A stretch of DNA of 64,000 nt from an uncultured Bryobacterales bacterium. GTDB lineage: Bacteria; Acidobacteriota; Terriglobia; Bryobacterales; UBA6623. Shown piece after piece: positions 17,505 through 26,401 of this stretch (the stretch's first letter is position 1; every line of letters starts with the position of its first letter). The stretch spans positions 310,001-374,000 of the forward strand of contig CATOTH010000002.1 of the NCBI GenBank assembly GCA_951813065.1. Reading direction: 5' to 3'. The position numbers and the translations under genes are program-made. The notes beneath the pieces were generated by a model. That model was given only the letters and a program-made list of their open reading frames with translations, searched no databases and was not told where the DNA came from.

Positions 17505-18755
17505 TCAACCTCGCACGCGCCGCTCCGGGTCAATCGCAAACCACAGCAGCGCGCCTATAAGATACACAACGGTAGCGGCCCAGAACATCGACTCGAAGGA
17601 GCCGAACATCGCGGCCAGCCACGCGGCGCTGATCGGCGAGATCACGGCGGAAGCACTGGAAGCCGTGTTCATGAATCCCGTGGCGGTCCCGCCGTAGCGG
17701 TGGCCGACGTCGACGCAAACCGCCCAGGCCACCGGTAGCGTCAGATCCTGCGCGCCCTGAGCGAACGCCATCCAAAGAACCGCCGACAAGGCGTCCCCTG
17801 CTGTAGCGGCTAGGGCGAAGCCGACCGCGGCCAGACCGAAACCTCCGATGCCCACGAGCCGACGGCCCCAGCGCAAGCCCTTCTTCCGGACCAGCCAATC
17901 CGAGAATGCGCCGCCCGTGATGCACGCGCAGGCACCGGCTAGAAGCGGAAACGCTGAGTAGAGCCCCGATTGCGCGAGCGTTAGGCCATGCTCGTCGATG
18001 AGATAGGTGGGCAGCCAGGTGACAAAGAAATAGAATCCGTACGCAGAGCAAAAATACATGGCGAACAGCGCCCAAAGATTCGGGTCCGCGAGCAAGCGTC
18101 CCCAAGGAATCGCGGTTGGGGCCGTCTGGGCCGGTGCTCCGGAGCGAATGTACCTCAGTTCCGCCTCGTTGACCGCCGGGTGGTCTGCCGGGTCGTCGCG
18201 GTACCAGCGCCAGAACAGTTTGCACCAAACCAGTCCGGACACGCCGAACACGACGAAGCTGAGCCGCCACCCGACCAGGACGATCATGAGGGCTGCCAGC
18301 GGAGGAGCGACGGCCCCGCCGAGACGGGCGCCCATCCACATCAGGCCCGTCGAGCGGCCACGCTCGCCAGGAGGAAACCACCGAGCCAGAGCCCTGGTGA
18401 GCGTGGGGAAAGCACCGGCCTGCGCCGCTCCGAAGAGGAAGCGCACAGCGACGAGGAGGAGATAACCGCGCACCAGGCCTGTCAGCGCAGTGAATAGTGA
18501 CCAAGCGATGACGATGCGGGCCATCAAGCGCTTTTGGCCGAAGCGGTCCCCTGCCCATCCCATCGGAATCTCGAACGCGCCGTACGCCAAGGCGAAGACG
18601 CTGAACACATAGCCCATCTGCGCAGTCGTCAGACCGAGATCCTCGGTTATCGAAGGCGCCGCAATGGAAATGCAGATGCGGTCAAGGTAAGTGACAAATG
18701 CCGCTGCAACCGCGAATGCGAGTGTGATGCGACGGGCGTTCGTGGCAGATGGCAA
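17505..18755 (-). CDS. MFS transporter (anion:cation symporter type)
   Basis: The 416-residue protein has about twelve hydrophobic segments and MFS landmarks: FVTYLDRICISIAAPSI in the first helix, GWAGDRFGQKRLM (the loop 2-3 motif) and a long central loop near residues 200-225. The DRxxISIAAP start and the GALLWFAIDPERR end resemble the ACS (hexuronate, phthalate or glucarate) subfamily of organic-anion carriers. It resides in the inner membrane and probably imports an organic acid. The creatininase-family gene follows after a 4-nt gap, so both are likely cotranscribed. No regulator is adjacent. Confidence 0.88.
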   Translation of the reverse strand: MPSATNARRITLAFAVAAAFVTYLDRICISIAAPSITEDLGLTTAQMGYVFSVFALAYGAFEIPMGWAGDRFGQKRLMARIVIAWSLFTALTGLVRGYLLLVAVRFLFGAAQAGAFPTLTRALARWFPPGERGRSTGLMWMGARLGGAVAPPLAALMIVLVGWRLSFVVFGVSGLVWCKLFWRWYRDDPADHPAVNEAELRYIRSGAPAQTAPTAIPWGRLLADPNLWALFAMYFCSAYGFYFFVTWLPTYLIDEHGLTLAQSGLYSAFPLLAGACACITGGAFSDWLVRKKGLRWGRRLVGIGGFGLAAVGFALAATAGDALSAVLWMAFAQGAQDLTLPVAWAVCVDVGHRYGGTATGFMNTASSASAVISPISAAWLAAMFGSFESMFWAATVVYLIGALLWFAIDPERRVRG

Positions 18756-19122
18756 GGAAACTGCCGGATTCTAACACTTGGCGTGGGGGCATGGAGGGGG
18801 GCTGGCACGTAGTCTCAGCGGGGGAAGCGCCAACCGGCCGATTCCGGATCCGGGCAGGTCAGGATCGCGTGCCGGCCCGAACGCTAGGCATGGCGAGGGC
18901 CACCGGCCTCGTCGCAATCGCGACTCAGTTCTCGGGCCCGCGGCCAGCAACGATCACGAGGGGCGCCATCGGGCTGCCGTTCTGCGAATCTCCCAACGGA
19001 CGTAGTGGTAGCCCCCGTTGATAGCGAAGGGCGCAGCGCAACGAGAGCCTTCCGTCCATCGGGTGTCCCCGACTGGTGGGAATCTCTGGGTAGGGGTGCG
19101 CTAGAATGGCGGCACGGTCGCA
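18756..19122 (+). other. Gene-free stretch upstream of dciA
   Basis: I find no convincing coding frame in this 367-bp gap between the divergent MFS gene and dciA. A possible -10-like TAGAAT lies near 19102-19107, shortly before the dciA start. No terminator, RNA gene or repeat was recognised. Confidence 0.4.
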
Positions 19123-19479
19123 ATGGAGCAGGCAAAACGGATCCTTGCCAGGCTGCTCCAACAGGATCAAGCGGCCCTTCTCGGTGAGTTAGACCTGATC
19201 CGGGCCTATTGGCTGGAAACGGTTGGCCCGCTGCTAGCGGAAAAGTCCAATCCCGTCACCTTGGACCCGCCGAGACTCCTGGTCGAGGTACTAGAGCCAG
19301 CTTGGATGACACAGTTCGTGCCGATGAAGGATCAGATCCTCCTATGCCTGCGGCAGGAATTACCGAGGACCTGCGTGCGAGAGATCGAGTTCGTCGTCCG
19401 GGATCTGGAAGGCCAGAGCAAACCTCTAACAAGCCGGCCGAGACCTGGACCTCCGATAGGAACCAAGCGAATGCCATGA
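19123..19479 (+). CDS. dciA: DciA-like (DUF721) replicative helicase-loading protein
   Basis: The 118-residue protein matches the DUF721 pattern: an N-terminal ILARLLQQDQ, then WLETVGPLLAEKSNPVTLD, RLLVEVLEPAWMTQFVPMKD and LRQELPRTCVREIEF. DciA is the ancestral bacterial factor that helps load DnaB at the origin and at restart forks. Its stop codon overlaps the gatC start (ATGA at 19476-19479), so translation of gatC is probably coupled to it. The last 15 residues are Pro/Arg-rich and probably unstructured. The family is short and divergent, so this rests on pattern only. Confidence 0.75.
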   Translation: MEQAKRILARLLQQDQAALLGELDLIRAYWLETVGPLLAEKSNPVTLDPPRLLVEVLEPAWMTQFVPMKDQILLCLRQELPRTCVREIEFVVRDLEGQSKPLTSRPRPGPPIGTKRMP

Positions 19480-19772
19480 AAGTGACACCGGAGCAAGTCA
19501 AGCAGATCGCGAACTTGGCCAACCTCAGTCTGAGCGATCGCGACCTGGAGGCCTACGCCAAGGACCTGGAGGAAATTCTCGCCTATGTCGACCAGCTCAA
19601 CGAACTCGACACGAGCGGGGTGGAACCCATGGCCCAAGTGCTACACGAGGGGAGCGCGGCGCCGCTCCGGACGGATGCCGCGGGCCCCAGCCTGGCACCG
19701 GAATCCGCGCTCCGATGCGCTCCCTTGGCGGGCGCAGGCCATTTCAAGGTGCCGAGGGTGATCGAACGCTGA
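19476..19772 (+). CDS. gatC: Asp-tRNA(Asn)/Glu-tRNA(Gln) amidotransferase subunit C
   Basis: The 98-residue protein has the GatC signature KVTPEQVKQIANLANLSLSD, followed by LEEILAYVDQLNELDTSGVEPM and the C-terminal HFKVPRVIE. GatC is the small scaffold that holds GatA and GatB together in the transamidosome. The start at 19476 overlaps the dciA stop in an ATGA junction. gatA follows 8 nt after the gatC stop. gatB is not in the window. Confidence 0.93.
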   Translation: MKVTPEQVKQIANLANLSLSDRDLEAYAKDLEEILAYVDQLNELDTSGVEPMAQVLHEGSAAPLRTDAAGPSLAPESALRCAPLAGAGHFKVPRVIER

Positions 19773-19780
19773 GGTCGGTG

Positions 19781-21229
19781 ATGGACGGATATCGCGACCT
19801 GACCATTGACAGCATCCGCGCCGGGCTGCGAGAGAAGCGCTTCACCGCGCGCGAACTCGCCGAGGAAGCGCTGCGCCGCGCACGGGACGGAAACGAGGCC
19901 TCAGGCACGTTCCTGAGCTTCACCCCAGAACGGGCGTTCGCCGTGGCGGGCCGAGTCGATGCGAGCGTCGCGGCCGGCAAAGATATCGGTCCGCTGGCAG
20001 GCGTCCCGGTCGCCGTCAAGGACGTGATCATGACCGCGGGCATCAAGACGACCTGCGCGTCGAGAGCACTCGAGGATTTCGTCGCACCGTATGACGCAAC
20101 CGCGGTCAAGCGCCTCGAGAAAGCCGGGGCGGTCATCGTCGGCAAGACCAATTGCGACGAGTTCGCGATGGGTTCCTCGAACGAAAACTCGGCGTTCTAC
20201 CCCGTTCGCAACCCTGCCGATCCGGAGCGCGTGCCAGGCGGGTCGAGCGGCGGGTCGGCGGCGGCTGTCGCGTACGGCTACACCCCTGCCTCGCTCGGCT
20301 CGGACACGGGCGGGTCGATCCGGCAGCCCGCCTCGTTTTGCGGCGCGGTCGGGGTCATGCCGACCTATGGGAGGGTCTCGCGCTACGGACTGGTCGCATT
20401 CGCCAGTTCCCTGGACCACATCGGGCCGTTCTCCCGGACCGTCCGGGACTCGGCGCATTTGCTGGGGACGGTCGCCGGCGGCGACCCCTACGACGCCACG
20501 GCCGCCAACATGCCGGCTGCCGACTTCGCCGGCGCCCTCAGCGCGGACGTGAGCGGCCTGAAGCTGGGAATCCCGCGCGAGTATTTCGGCGAGGGTCTCG
20601 ACGCAGCCGTTGGAGCACGGATCGAAGCGGGCATCAAGAGGCTTGAGAGGCTGGGTTGCCAAGCCGTGGAGATCAGCCTGCCGCACACTCGATACGCGAT
20701 CGCCAGCTACTACTTGATCTGCACTGCCGAGGCGAGTTCGAACCTGGCGCGCTACGACGGCGTGCGGTACTCCAGGCGTTCGGAAGATTCCGAAACCCTG
20801 CGCGACATGTATCGCAACTCGCGCGCCGAAGCGTTCGGCCCGGAAGTCACCCGGCGCATCATCCTCGGAACGTACGTGCTGAGCGCGGGCTACTACGACG
20901 CCTATTACAAGAAGGCCCAGGAAGTCCGCTCCCTGATCGCACGGGATTTCAAGCAGGCCTTCGAGAGTGTAGACGCAATTGTCACGCCGACCTCGCCCTT
21001 CCCGGCTTTCAAGCTGGGGGAAAAGACCAGCGACCCCCTGCAGATGTACCTGTCCGATATCTACACGATCACGGGCAGCCTCGCGGGGATTGCCGGAATG
21101 AGCGTGCCCTGTGGCGCAAGCCCGGAAGGGCTGCCCATCGGAATGCAGATCCTTGCCAACCACTTCGAGGAGCAAACCATGCTCAACCTCGGCCACGCCT
21201 TCGAGCTCGACGGCGGCTTCGAGGGCTAG
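19781..21229 (+). CDS. gatA: Asp-tRNA(Asn)/Glu-tRNA(Gln) amidotransferase subunit A
   Basis: The 483-residue amidase releases ammonia from glutamine for conversion of Glu-tRNA(Gln) or Asp-tRNA(Asn). The amidase-signature triad is present: Lys80 in VAVKDVIMT, Ser155 in PGGSSGGSAAA and Ser179 in SDTGGSIRQP. Length matches the family. The ATG at 19781 fits the conserved N-terminus and has a GAGGT sequence upstream; longer in-frame extensions overlap gatC. It is the third gene of the dciA-gatC-gatA operon. Confidence 0.95.
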   Translation: MDGYRDLTIDSIRAGLREKRFTARELAEEALRRARDGNEASGTFLSFTPERAFAVAGRVDASVAAGKDIGPLAGVPVAVKDVIMTAGIKTTCASRALEDFVAPYDATAVKRLEKAGAVIVGKTNCDEFAMGSSNENSAFYPVRNPADPERVPGGSSGGSAAAVAYGYTPASLGSDTGGSIRQPASFCGAVGVMPTYGRVSRYGLVAFASSLDHIGPFSRTVRDSAHLLGTVAGGDPYDATAANMPAADFAGALSADVSGLKLGIPREYFGEGLDAAVGARIEAGIKRLERLGCQAVEISLPHTRYAIASYYLICTAEASSNLARYDGVRYSRRSEDSETLRDMYRNSRAEAFGPEVTRRIILGTYVLSAGYYDAYYKKAQEVRSLIARDFKQAFESVDAIVTPTSPFPAFKLGEKTSDPLQMYLSDIYTITGSLAGIAGMSVPCGASPEGLPIGMQILANHFEEQTMLNLGHAFELDGGFEG

Positions 21230-21286
21230 CCGGAAGCCGATGGAAGGGGCCGGATCTTCCGCGAAATGCCATAGTGTCGGGCGACG

Positions 21287-22201
21287 ATGACGAACGGCTC
21301 GATCTACCTTGTCGCTACGCCACTAGGCAATCTCGAAGACATCACCCTCCGCGCGATTCGAATCCTGCAGGAGGTGGATCTGGTCGCATGCGAAGACACG
21401 CGCCGCACCGGACGCCTTCTTCAGCACCTTCAGATCAGCAAGCCGCTTGTCAGCTGTTACGACCAGAACGAAGCGCGGCGGGCGAAACAGCTCGCCGCGC
21501 GCGCGGCGTCAGGCGAGTCCATCGCGCTGGTTTGCGATGCCGGCACACCGGGGATCGCCGATCCGGGGTACCGAGTCGTACAAGCAGCGATCGAGGCGGG
21601 TGTCACTGTCGTGCCTCTACCCGGACCCAATGCGGCGATCACCGCACTGGCGGCTTCCGGGCTTCCGACCCACGAATTCAGCTTCAAAGGGTTCCTGCCC
21701 GCTAGAGGCAACAAACGACGCTCGGCTATCAGGGCGATTCGCCAGTCGGGCCGAACGACGGTGTTTTACGAATCGCCCCACCGCATCCTCCGCACACTTG
21801 GCGATCTCGGAGAGATCCTGGGGGGCCGGAGGGTCGTAGCAGTCCGCGAACTTTCGAAGATGTTCGAGGAAATCCTGCGCGGCACGGCCACCTCCATCCG
21901 AGAGGAATTGGAGGGCCGCCCCGCCGTGAAAGGCGAGTTCGTCCTGCTAATCGGCCCGGCCGAGAACGCCGAGGAACTGTCCGTCGCGGCGCTCGAAGGC
22001 ACTGCTGAGCGCCTGGCCGAGTTGGGCGCGGCTGCAACGGATGCCTTGGAACTGGCAGCAGCGGAATGCGGGATTTCGCCAGCCGAAGCTCGGCGCCTGC
22101 TGCGCCGCCAAGCCAAGTCTGACAGGTCCGCCACGGCATCGGCCCCAACCGAGCCCGCCGAATCGTCGCCCGGCGGCTCCAGAGACACCGACGAACAGTG
22201 A
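21287..22201 (+). CDS. rsmI: 16S rRNA (cytidine-1402 2'-O)-methyltransferase
   Basis: The 304-residue SAM-dependent enzyme methylates the ribose of C1402 in the 30S P site. It shows the RsmI/tetrapyrrole-methylase landmarks: IYLVATPLGNLEDITLRA at the N-terminus, ACEDTRRTGRLL, CDAGTPGIADPGYR, PLPGPNAAITALAASGLP and FKGFLPARGNKR. The catalytic domain ends near residue 230. The last 70 residues, which are Ala- and Arg-rich (EARRLLRRQAKSDRS), form a C-terminal tail. It lies 57 bp after gatA on the same strand and may be read through from it. Confidence 0.94.
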   Translation: MTNGSIYLVATPLGNLEDITLRAIRILQEVDLVACEDTRRTGRLLQHLQISKPLVSCYDQNEARRAKQLAARAASGESIALVCDAGTPGIADPGYRVVQAAIEAGVTVVPLPGPNAAITALAASGLPTHEFSFKGFLPARGNKRRSAIRAIRQSGRTTVFYESPHRILRTLGDLGEILGGRRVVAVRELSKMFEEILRGTATSIREELEGRPAVKGEFVLLIGPAENAEELSVAALEGTAERLAELGAAATDALELAAAECGISPAEARRLLRRQAKSDRSATASAPTEPAESSPGGSRDTDEQ

Positions 22202-22335
22202 ACGGGCTCCTGTCTCGCGCGACCCCGCGACGCTGAAGCTCGATGCGGCACTACCAGCGAAGAGACAAGGTCCCGCAACCGCATGGAATCGAACGGCGGA
22301 TGGCAAGTTCGCTACAGAAGGCCCATAATCGAATC

Positions 22336-22974
22336 ATGCTTCGAAGACTCGTTCCCTTCGCCATCGCGCTCGCGCTCCTTAGCACCCTCGGGGCCCAGAC
22401 GAGGCCGCGAGTCCTGGGCTCAGAGTGGGTCTCGCTCTTCAATGGGAAGGATCTCGAAGGCTGGCGAAGCGTCGGCGAAGAGAGCTGGGAGGTGGTTGAC
22501 GGAGCGATCTTCGGGCAGGGCGTCACCGAGAAGTACGGCTACCTGGCGACGGTGAAGTCCTACCGCGACTTCCATCTGTCCCTGCGCTTCAAGTGCGAGG
22601 CTGCCGGCAACAGCGGCGTCTACATCCACACCGCCTTCGAAGGGGACACGCCACGTGTCGTGGCCGGGCGCCAGATCGAAATCGACCGGACCCTAGGCCG
22701 CCACACTGGGGGAATCTATGGAGACGGCAAGGGCTGGATTGCCTGGCCGTCGCCCCAGTACGAGGGCGTGGTCCGTCCCTACGACTGGAACGACATGCTG
22801 ATCGAGGTCGAGGGCAATCACTACGTCGTGCACCTGAACGGTATCCGGGTGCTGGACTTCACCTATCCGGCACCGGTCGCGGAAGAAGGCGTCATCGCCC
22901 TGCAATTGCACTCCGGAGGCGAGGGCAGAATGCGCTTCAAGGACATCTTCGTACGCGATCTCAGCAATCCCTGA
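22336..22974 (+). CDS. Secreted DUF1080 (3-keto-disaccharide hydrolase-like) protein
   Basis: The 212-residue protein begins at the ATG at 22336 with a signal peptide (LVPFAIALALLSTLGAQ). It has the DUF1080 pattern: WVSLFNGKDLEGWRSVG, EVVDGAIFGQG, YRDFHLSLRFKCEAAGNSGV, QIEIDRTLGRHTGGIYG and the C-terminal GVIALQLHSGGEGRMRFKDI. The fold is a concanavalin-like jelly roll. Some members hydrolyse 3-keto-glucosides in Bacteroidota and soil bacteria; others are glycan-binding. The gene is next to and convergent with the DUF1501 gene at 23003. Confidence 0.9.
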   Translation: MLRRLVPFAIALALLSTLGAQTRPRVLGSEWVSLFNGKDLEGWRSVGEESWEVVDGAIFGQGVTEKYGYLATVKSYRDFHLSLRFKCEAAGNSGVYIHTAFEGDTPRVVAGRQIEIDRTLGRHTGGIYGDGKGWIAWPSPQYEGVVRPYDWNDMLIEVEGNHYVVHLNGIRVLDFTYPAPVAEEGVIALQLHSGGEGRMRFKDIFVRDLSNP

Positions 22975-23002
22975 CCGCGTTCGGCCCACCGCGGCTCGGG
23001 CT

Positions 23003-24424
23003 CTATACAAGAATGTCGTGGACGATCTCGCCGTGCACGTCAGTCAACCGCATGTCCCTGCCGCTGTACCGGTAAGTCAGGCGCTTGTGGTCCAGGCCCA
23101 GCAGGTGGAGCATCGTGGCATGCAGGTCGTGCACGTGGACCTTGTTCTCAACCGCGAAGTAGCCGTACTCGTCAGTCGCGCCGTGGCGGATGCCGCCCTT
23201 GACGCCACCGCCGGCTAGCCACATCGTGTAGCCAAACGGATTGTGGTCCCGTCCCGTCCTGGGCCCGAACTCGCCGTCGTTCGTCTGCGCGGTCGGCGTG
23301 CGACCGAATTCGCCGCCCCAGTACACGAGAGTGCTGTCGAGCAAGCCGCGAGCCTTCAGATCCTTGAGCAGGGCTGCGATCGGCTTGTCAGTGGCGCGTG
23401 CGTTGATCCGGTGGCCCTCTGCGAGCCGCTGGTGCTGGTCCCAGCGGTCTTGGCCCTTGCGGGCCGGCGAGAGAAGCTCGATGAACCGAACCCCGCGCTC
23501 CACCATTCGGCGGGCCAGCAAGCACTGCCGGCCGAATTCGCTCGTGTCGTCCTCGTCCAAGCCGTACATTGCCCTGGTCCTCTCCGTCTCGCCGGTTAGG
23601 TCCAAGAGCTCTGGCACCGCGCTCTGCATTCGAAATGCGAGCTCGTAGTTCGAGATCGTTGCCTCGATTTCGCTCACCGAGCCCAGACGCTGCACGACAC
23701 CGCGATTCAACTTGCGAATCAGATCCAGTTTCCCGACCTGAAGCGCCGGTTCGGGCTCGCGCGGAACAATGTCTGCGATCGGGTGCTCCCCCCGCCGGAA
23801 CAGCGTGCCCTGGTAAGACGCAGGCAGAAAGCCGCTGCCGAAACAGTCCATGCCGCCTGGCGGGATCAGGCCGCTGTCGAGCACGATGAATCCCGGCAGG
23901 TTGTCACATTCGCTGCCAAGGCCATAGGTCACCCACGCCCCGGCGGAGGGGTTGCCCTGAAACCCCGAACCGGTGTGCACGAAGTAGTTGGCGGCGGTGT
24001 GCTCGGAATGGTCGGCGACCATGGAATTCACGACGCACAGGTCGTCCGCACACTCGGCCACATGGGGAAACAGGTCGCTGACCCATAGTCCGGAATCCCC
24101 ATGCTGGCTGAACTCGAACGGGGAGCCAAACACCTTGTCCGTGATGTTGAACACGGTGGTTGGCAGTTCGGGGAGCTGAATCGGCTGGCCGTGCTCGGCG
24201 CGCAAGCGCGGCTTCGGATCGAACGTGTCCATCTGGCCGGGGCCGCCGTCCATGTACAGGAAAATCACGCTCTTGGCCGTCGCCTGGAAATGTGGCGGCT
24301 TGACGGCCAGCGGATTCGCGGCAGACGAGTCCGCGGCGCGGGCCCGGTCGTCGCCCATCATCGCCGCAAGGGCAACGCCGCCGAAGCCGCTTGCGCTCCT
24401 CGTGAGCCATTCCCTGCGAGTCAC
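23003..24424 (-). CDS. Tat-exported DUF1501 protein (sulfatase-like fold)
   Basis: With the GTG at 24424 as start, the 473-residue protein opens with a twin-arginine signal (VTRREWLTRSASGFGGVAL). DUF1501 landmarks follow: SVIFLYMDGGPGQMDTFDPK, HGDSGLWVSDLFPHVAE, ADHSEHTAANYFVHTGS, and WGGEFGRTPTAQTNDGEFGP. The C-terminal GRDHNPFGYTMWLAGGGVKGG and HATMLHLLGLDHKRLTY complete the alkaline-phosphatase-like fold. These proteins are usually encoded beside a PSD1 cytochrome; the PSD1 gene here is at the window start and on the same strand. The reaction is unknown. The open frame extends to 24472, but that part precedes the Tat signal. Confidence 0.92.
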   Translation of the reverse strand: MTRREWLTRSASGFGGVALAAMMGDDRARAADSSAANPLAVKPPHFQATAKSVIFLYMDGGPGQMDTFDPKPRLRAEHGQPIQLPELPTTVFNITDKVFGSPFEFSQHGDSGLWVSDLFPHVAECADDLCVVNSMVADHSEHTAANYFVHTGSGFQGNPSAGAWVTYGLGSECDNLPGFIVLDSGLIPPGGMDCFGSGFLPASYQGTLFRRGEHPIADIVPREPEPALQVGKLDLIRKLNRGVVQRLGSVSEIEATISNYELAFRMQSAVPELLDLTGETERTRAMYGLDEDDTSEFGRQCLLARRMVERGVRFIELLSPARKGQDRWDQHQRLAEGHRINARATDKPIAALLKDLKARGLLDSTLVYWGGEFGRTPTAQTNDGEFGPRTGRDHNPFGYTMWLAGGGVKGGIRHGATDEYGYFAVENKVHVHDLHATMLHLLGLDHKRLTYRYSGRDMRLTDVHGEIVHDILV

Positions 24425-24467
24425 TACCCGCTCATCGTAGATGACACGGCGGCCGACAGCAACTCCG

Positions 24468-24473
24468 TACAAT
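24468..24473 (+). promoter_or_regulatory. Candidate -10 element before leuB
   Basis: A TACAAT hexamer lies 10 bp upstream of the leuB start, so the leader would be very short. A GGGGG tract follows and could act as the ribosome binding site. No good -35 was seen. Confidence 0.35.
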
Positions 24474-24483
24474 GGGGGCTCCG

Positions 24484-25569
24484 ATGGAATTGAACGTTCT
24501 TGTACTGCCGGGTGACGGGATCGGCCCCGAGGTCACTCGCGAGGCGATCAGGGTTCTCGAGCGAGTGGCAGCCAAGTGGGGTCACGCCCTGCGTCTTAGC
24601 GAGGGGCTGCTGGGCGGCGCTGCGATCCGTGAGACCGGAGGTCCGTTCCCGGAGGAGACACAGGCGCTTGCGTTGAAATCCGACGCCACACTGCTAGGGG
24701 CAGTCGGCTTGTCCGAGTATGACGACCTGCCGCCCTCCGAACGGCCGGAGAAGGGATTGCTGGGATTGCGGAAGGCCCTGGATGTCTACGCGAACTTGCG
24801 ACCGGTCTACTGCTACGAGAGCTTGATCGAAGCCTCGCCCCTGAAGAACAATATCGTGCGCGGCACCGATATCCTGATTGTCCGCGAGCTCACCGGAGGT
24901 CTGTATTTCGGGCAGCCGCGCGGCATTGACGGCTCCGGGAATGGTGAGACGGCAGTCAACTCCATGGTGTACAAGCGCTCCGAAATCGAGCGCGTCTGCC
25001 GCATGGCCTTCGAGCTGGCGACGAAGCGTCGGGGAATGCTGACCTCTGTCGACAAGGCGAACGTGCTGGAGAATTCCCAGTTGTGGCGTCGCGTGGTCAC
25101 CGAACTGGCCTCGGAATACCCCGAAGTCGAACTCGCTCACATGCTGGTCGACAACTGCGCCATGCAATTGCTTCTCCATCCGGCTTCGTTCGATGTGGTC
25201 GTAACGGAAAACCTCTTCGGGGACATTCTGAGCGACGAGGCTTCCGTTCTGGCGGGATCCATTGGGATGCTCGCCTCCGCCTCGATCGGTAACCGCCTGC
25301 CGAACGGCGTATGGCGGGGTCTCTACGAGCCGGTTCACGGCTCGGCCCCCGACATCGCGGGACGCTCCATGGCCAATCCCCTAGCGGCGATCGGATCGGT
25401 GGGCGCGATGCTGCACTATTCATTCGGCCTGAGCGAGGAGGCCTCGGCGATCGAATCTGCCGTCAGCAAAGTGCTCAAGAGCGGCAATGTCACCGCAGAC
25501 CTGCATCCGACCGGGCAGCCAGCGTCCACCCAGGCTGTCGGCGATGCCATCTGCGCGGCGATCGGTTAG
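24484..25569 (+). CDS. leuB: 3-isopropylmalate dehydrogenase
   Basis: The 361-residue enzyme oxidises and decarboxylates (2R,3S)-3-isopropylmalate with NAD in leucine synthesis. Landmarks are LPGDGIGPEVTREAIRVL, LLGLRKALDVYANLRPV, IVRELTGGLYFG (substrate site), DKANVLENSQLWRR, and NLFGDILSDEASVLAGSIGM (metal-binding Asp residues). It ends with EPVHGSAPDIAG and a normal C-terminus. The ATG at 24484 is preceded by GGGGG; an earlier ATG at 24472 is possible. The other leu genes are not in the window. It is divergent from the DUF1501 gene. Confidence 0.96.
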   Translation: MELNVLVLPGDGIGPEVTREAIRVLERVAAKWGHALRLSEGLLGGAAIRETGGPFPEETQALALKSDATLLGAVGLSEYDDLPPSERPEKGLLGLRKALDVYANLRPVYCYESLIEASPLKNNIVRGTDILIVRELTGGLYFGQPRGIDGSGNGETAVNSMVYKRSEIERVCRMAFELATKRRGMLTSVDKANVLENSQLWRRVVTELASEYPEVELAHMLVDNCAMQLLLHPASFDVVVTENLFGDILSDEASVLAGSIGMLASASIGNRLPNGVWRGLYEPVHGSAPDIAGRSMANPLAAIGSVGAMLHYSFGLSEEASAIESAVSKVLKSGNVTADLHPTGQPASTQAVGDAICAAIG

Positions 25570-25834
25570 AGCCCGAATTACGGATACGGGGGTGGCCCGG
25601 CTACGTCCGGGCATCGGCGAAGAGCAGTGCACGAACGCTTCAGCCAACTGCACTACGCCACCAGGGACCATGCAAAGTGTCGTAGGATATGGGTGTGATA
25701 CGTAAAGGCGCCGTGAAGACAGACTGTTGCCAGCGCCGATGTAACGGCTTGATAGGTTACTGAACGACGAATCCAAGCCAGAGGATGCCCGTGCAGGTTC
25801 TCGACATGCTGGCACCGCCACCGGGAGCGAGAAC

Positions 25835-26389
25835 GTGCCGCGCTTCGAGATGAAGGAGCGGCCTCGCGGTCCGTCAATCCTCAGACGTGGCGTGGCGGTG
25901 CTCAGTTTCGAACGAGGCATCTTCGAAGAGATTGCATCCGACCGGGGCGCTACCCGGCAGGCGCTTGCCGTGTTCGTGATCGCGTCCTCATTGGCCGGGG
26001 GGTGGCCCGATACCCCGTGGGTCTTGCTGAATTGGACGGTCGCGCTCCTCCCTGTCACGATACGGATCTTCCTCTTCAAGCTGGCGTCCCGCATTTTTTT
26101 GACGGACGTGCCAGCGTACATGCCTTGGTTCCGCGCGATGCTCTTCGCCTCAGCGCCGTGGGCGCTACTCGGCGCGGTTCCGGTCGTCGGAAGTACCATG
26201 GGCACACTTTATGTCTTCGTGCTGGAGGTCGGTGTAATTCGAGACCTGTGTCGCATCTCCACGGGACGAGCTGTAATCACTTGGCTGATCGCGACCTTGG
26301 CTATAGCCGCTGTAGCCGCTCTTGCGACCACGCTGATTCTATTCCGCATCATCGATCTGGGAGACCTCCCGGCGCTTCTTGGATCCTAA
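25835..26389 (+). CDS. Yip1-like multi-pass membrane protein, copy 1
   Basis: The 184-residue protein has a soluble N-terminus and then about four or five hydrophobic segments. It aligns along its length with the next gene: IFEEIASDRGATRQALAVFVIA against ISEEIASDPGATKQALVVFAIA, and VGVIRDLCRISTGRAVITWLIA against IVVIRDLPRISTGQAVATWLIA. The repeated GATxQAL and AxxxFxTDVP motifs recall Yip1-type domain proteins of bacteria, whose role is unknown. I chose the GTG at 25835, preceded by GGGAGCGAG; an ATG at 25850 is the alternative. It lies 12 bp before its paralogue, so the two are probably cotranscribed. Confidence 0.72.
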   Translation: MPRFEMKERPRGPSILRRGVAVLSFERGIFEEIASDRGATRQALAVFVIASSLAGGWPDTPWVLLNWTVALLPVTIRIFLFKLASRIFLTDVPAYMPWFRAMLFASAPWALLGAVPVVGSTMGTLYVFVLEVGVIRDLCRISTGRAVITWLIATLAIAAVAALATTLILFRIIDLGDLPALLGS

Positions 26390-26401
26390 GGAGAGTAATC
26401 A

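Noticed and set aside
19901-21196. A 431-residue minus-strand frame opposite gatA
   Set aside because: Shadow of gatA, whose catalytic motifs are all on the plus strand.
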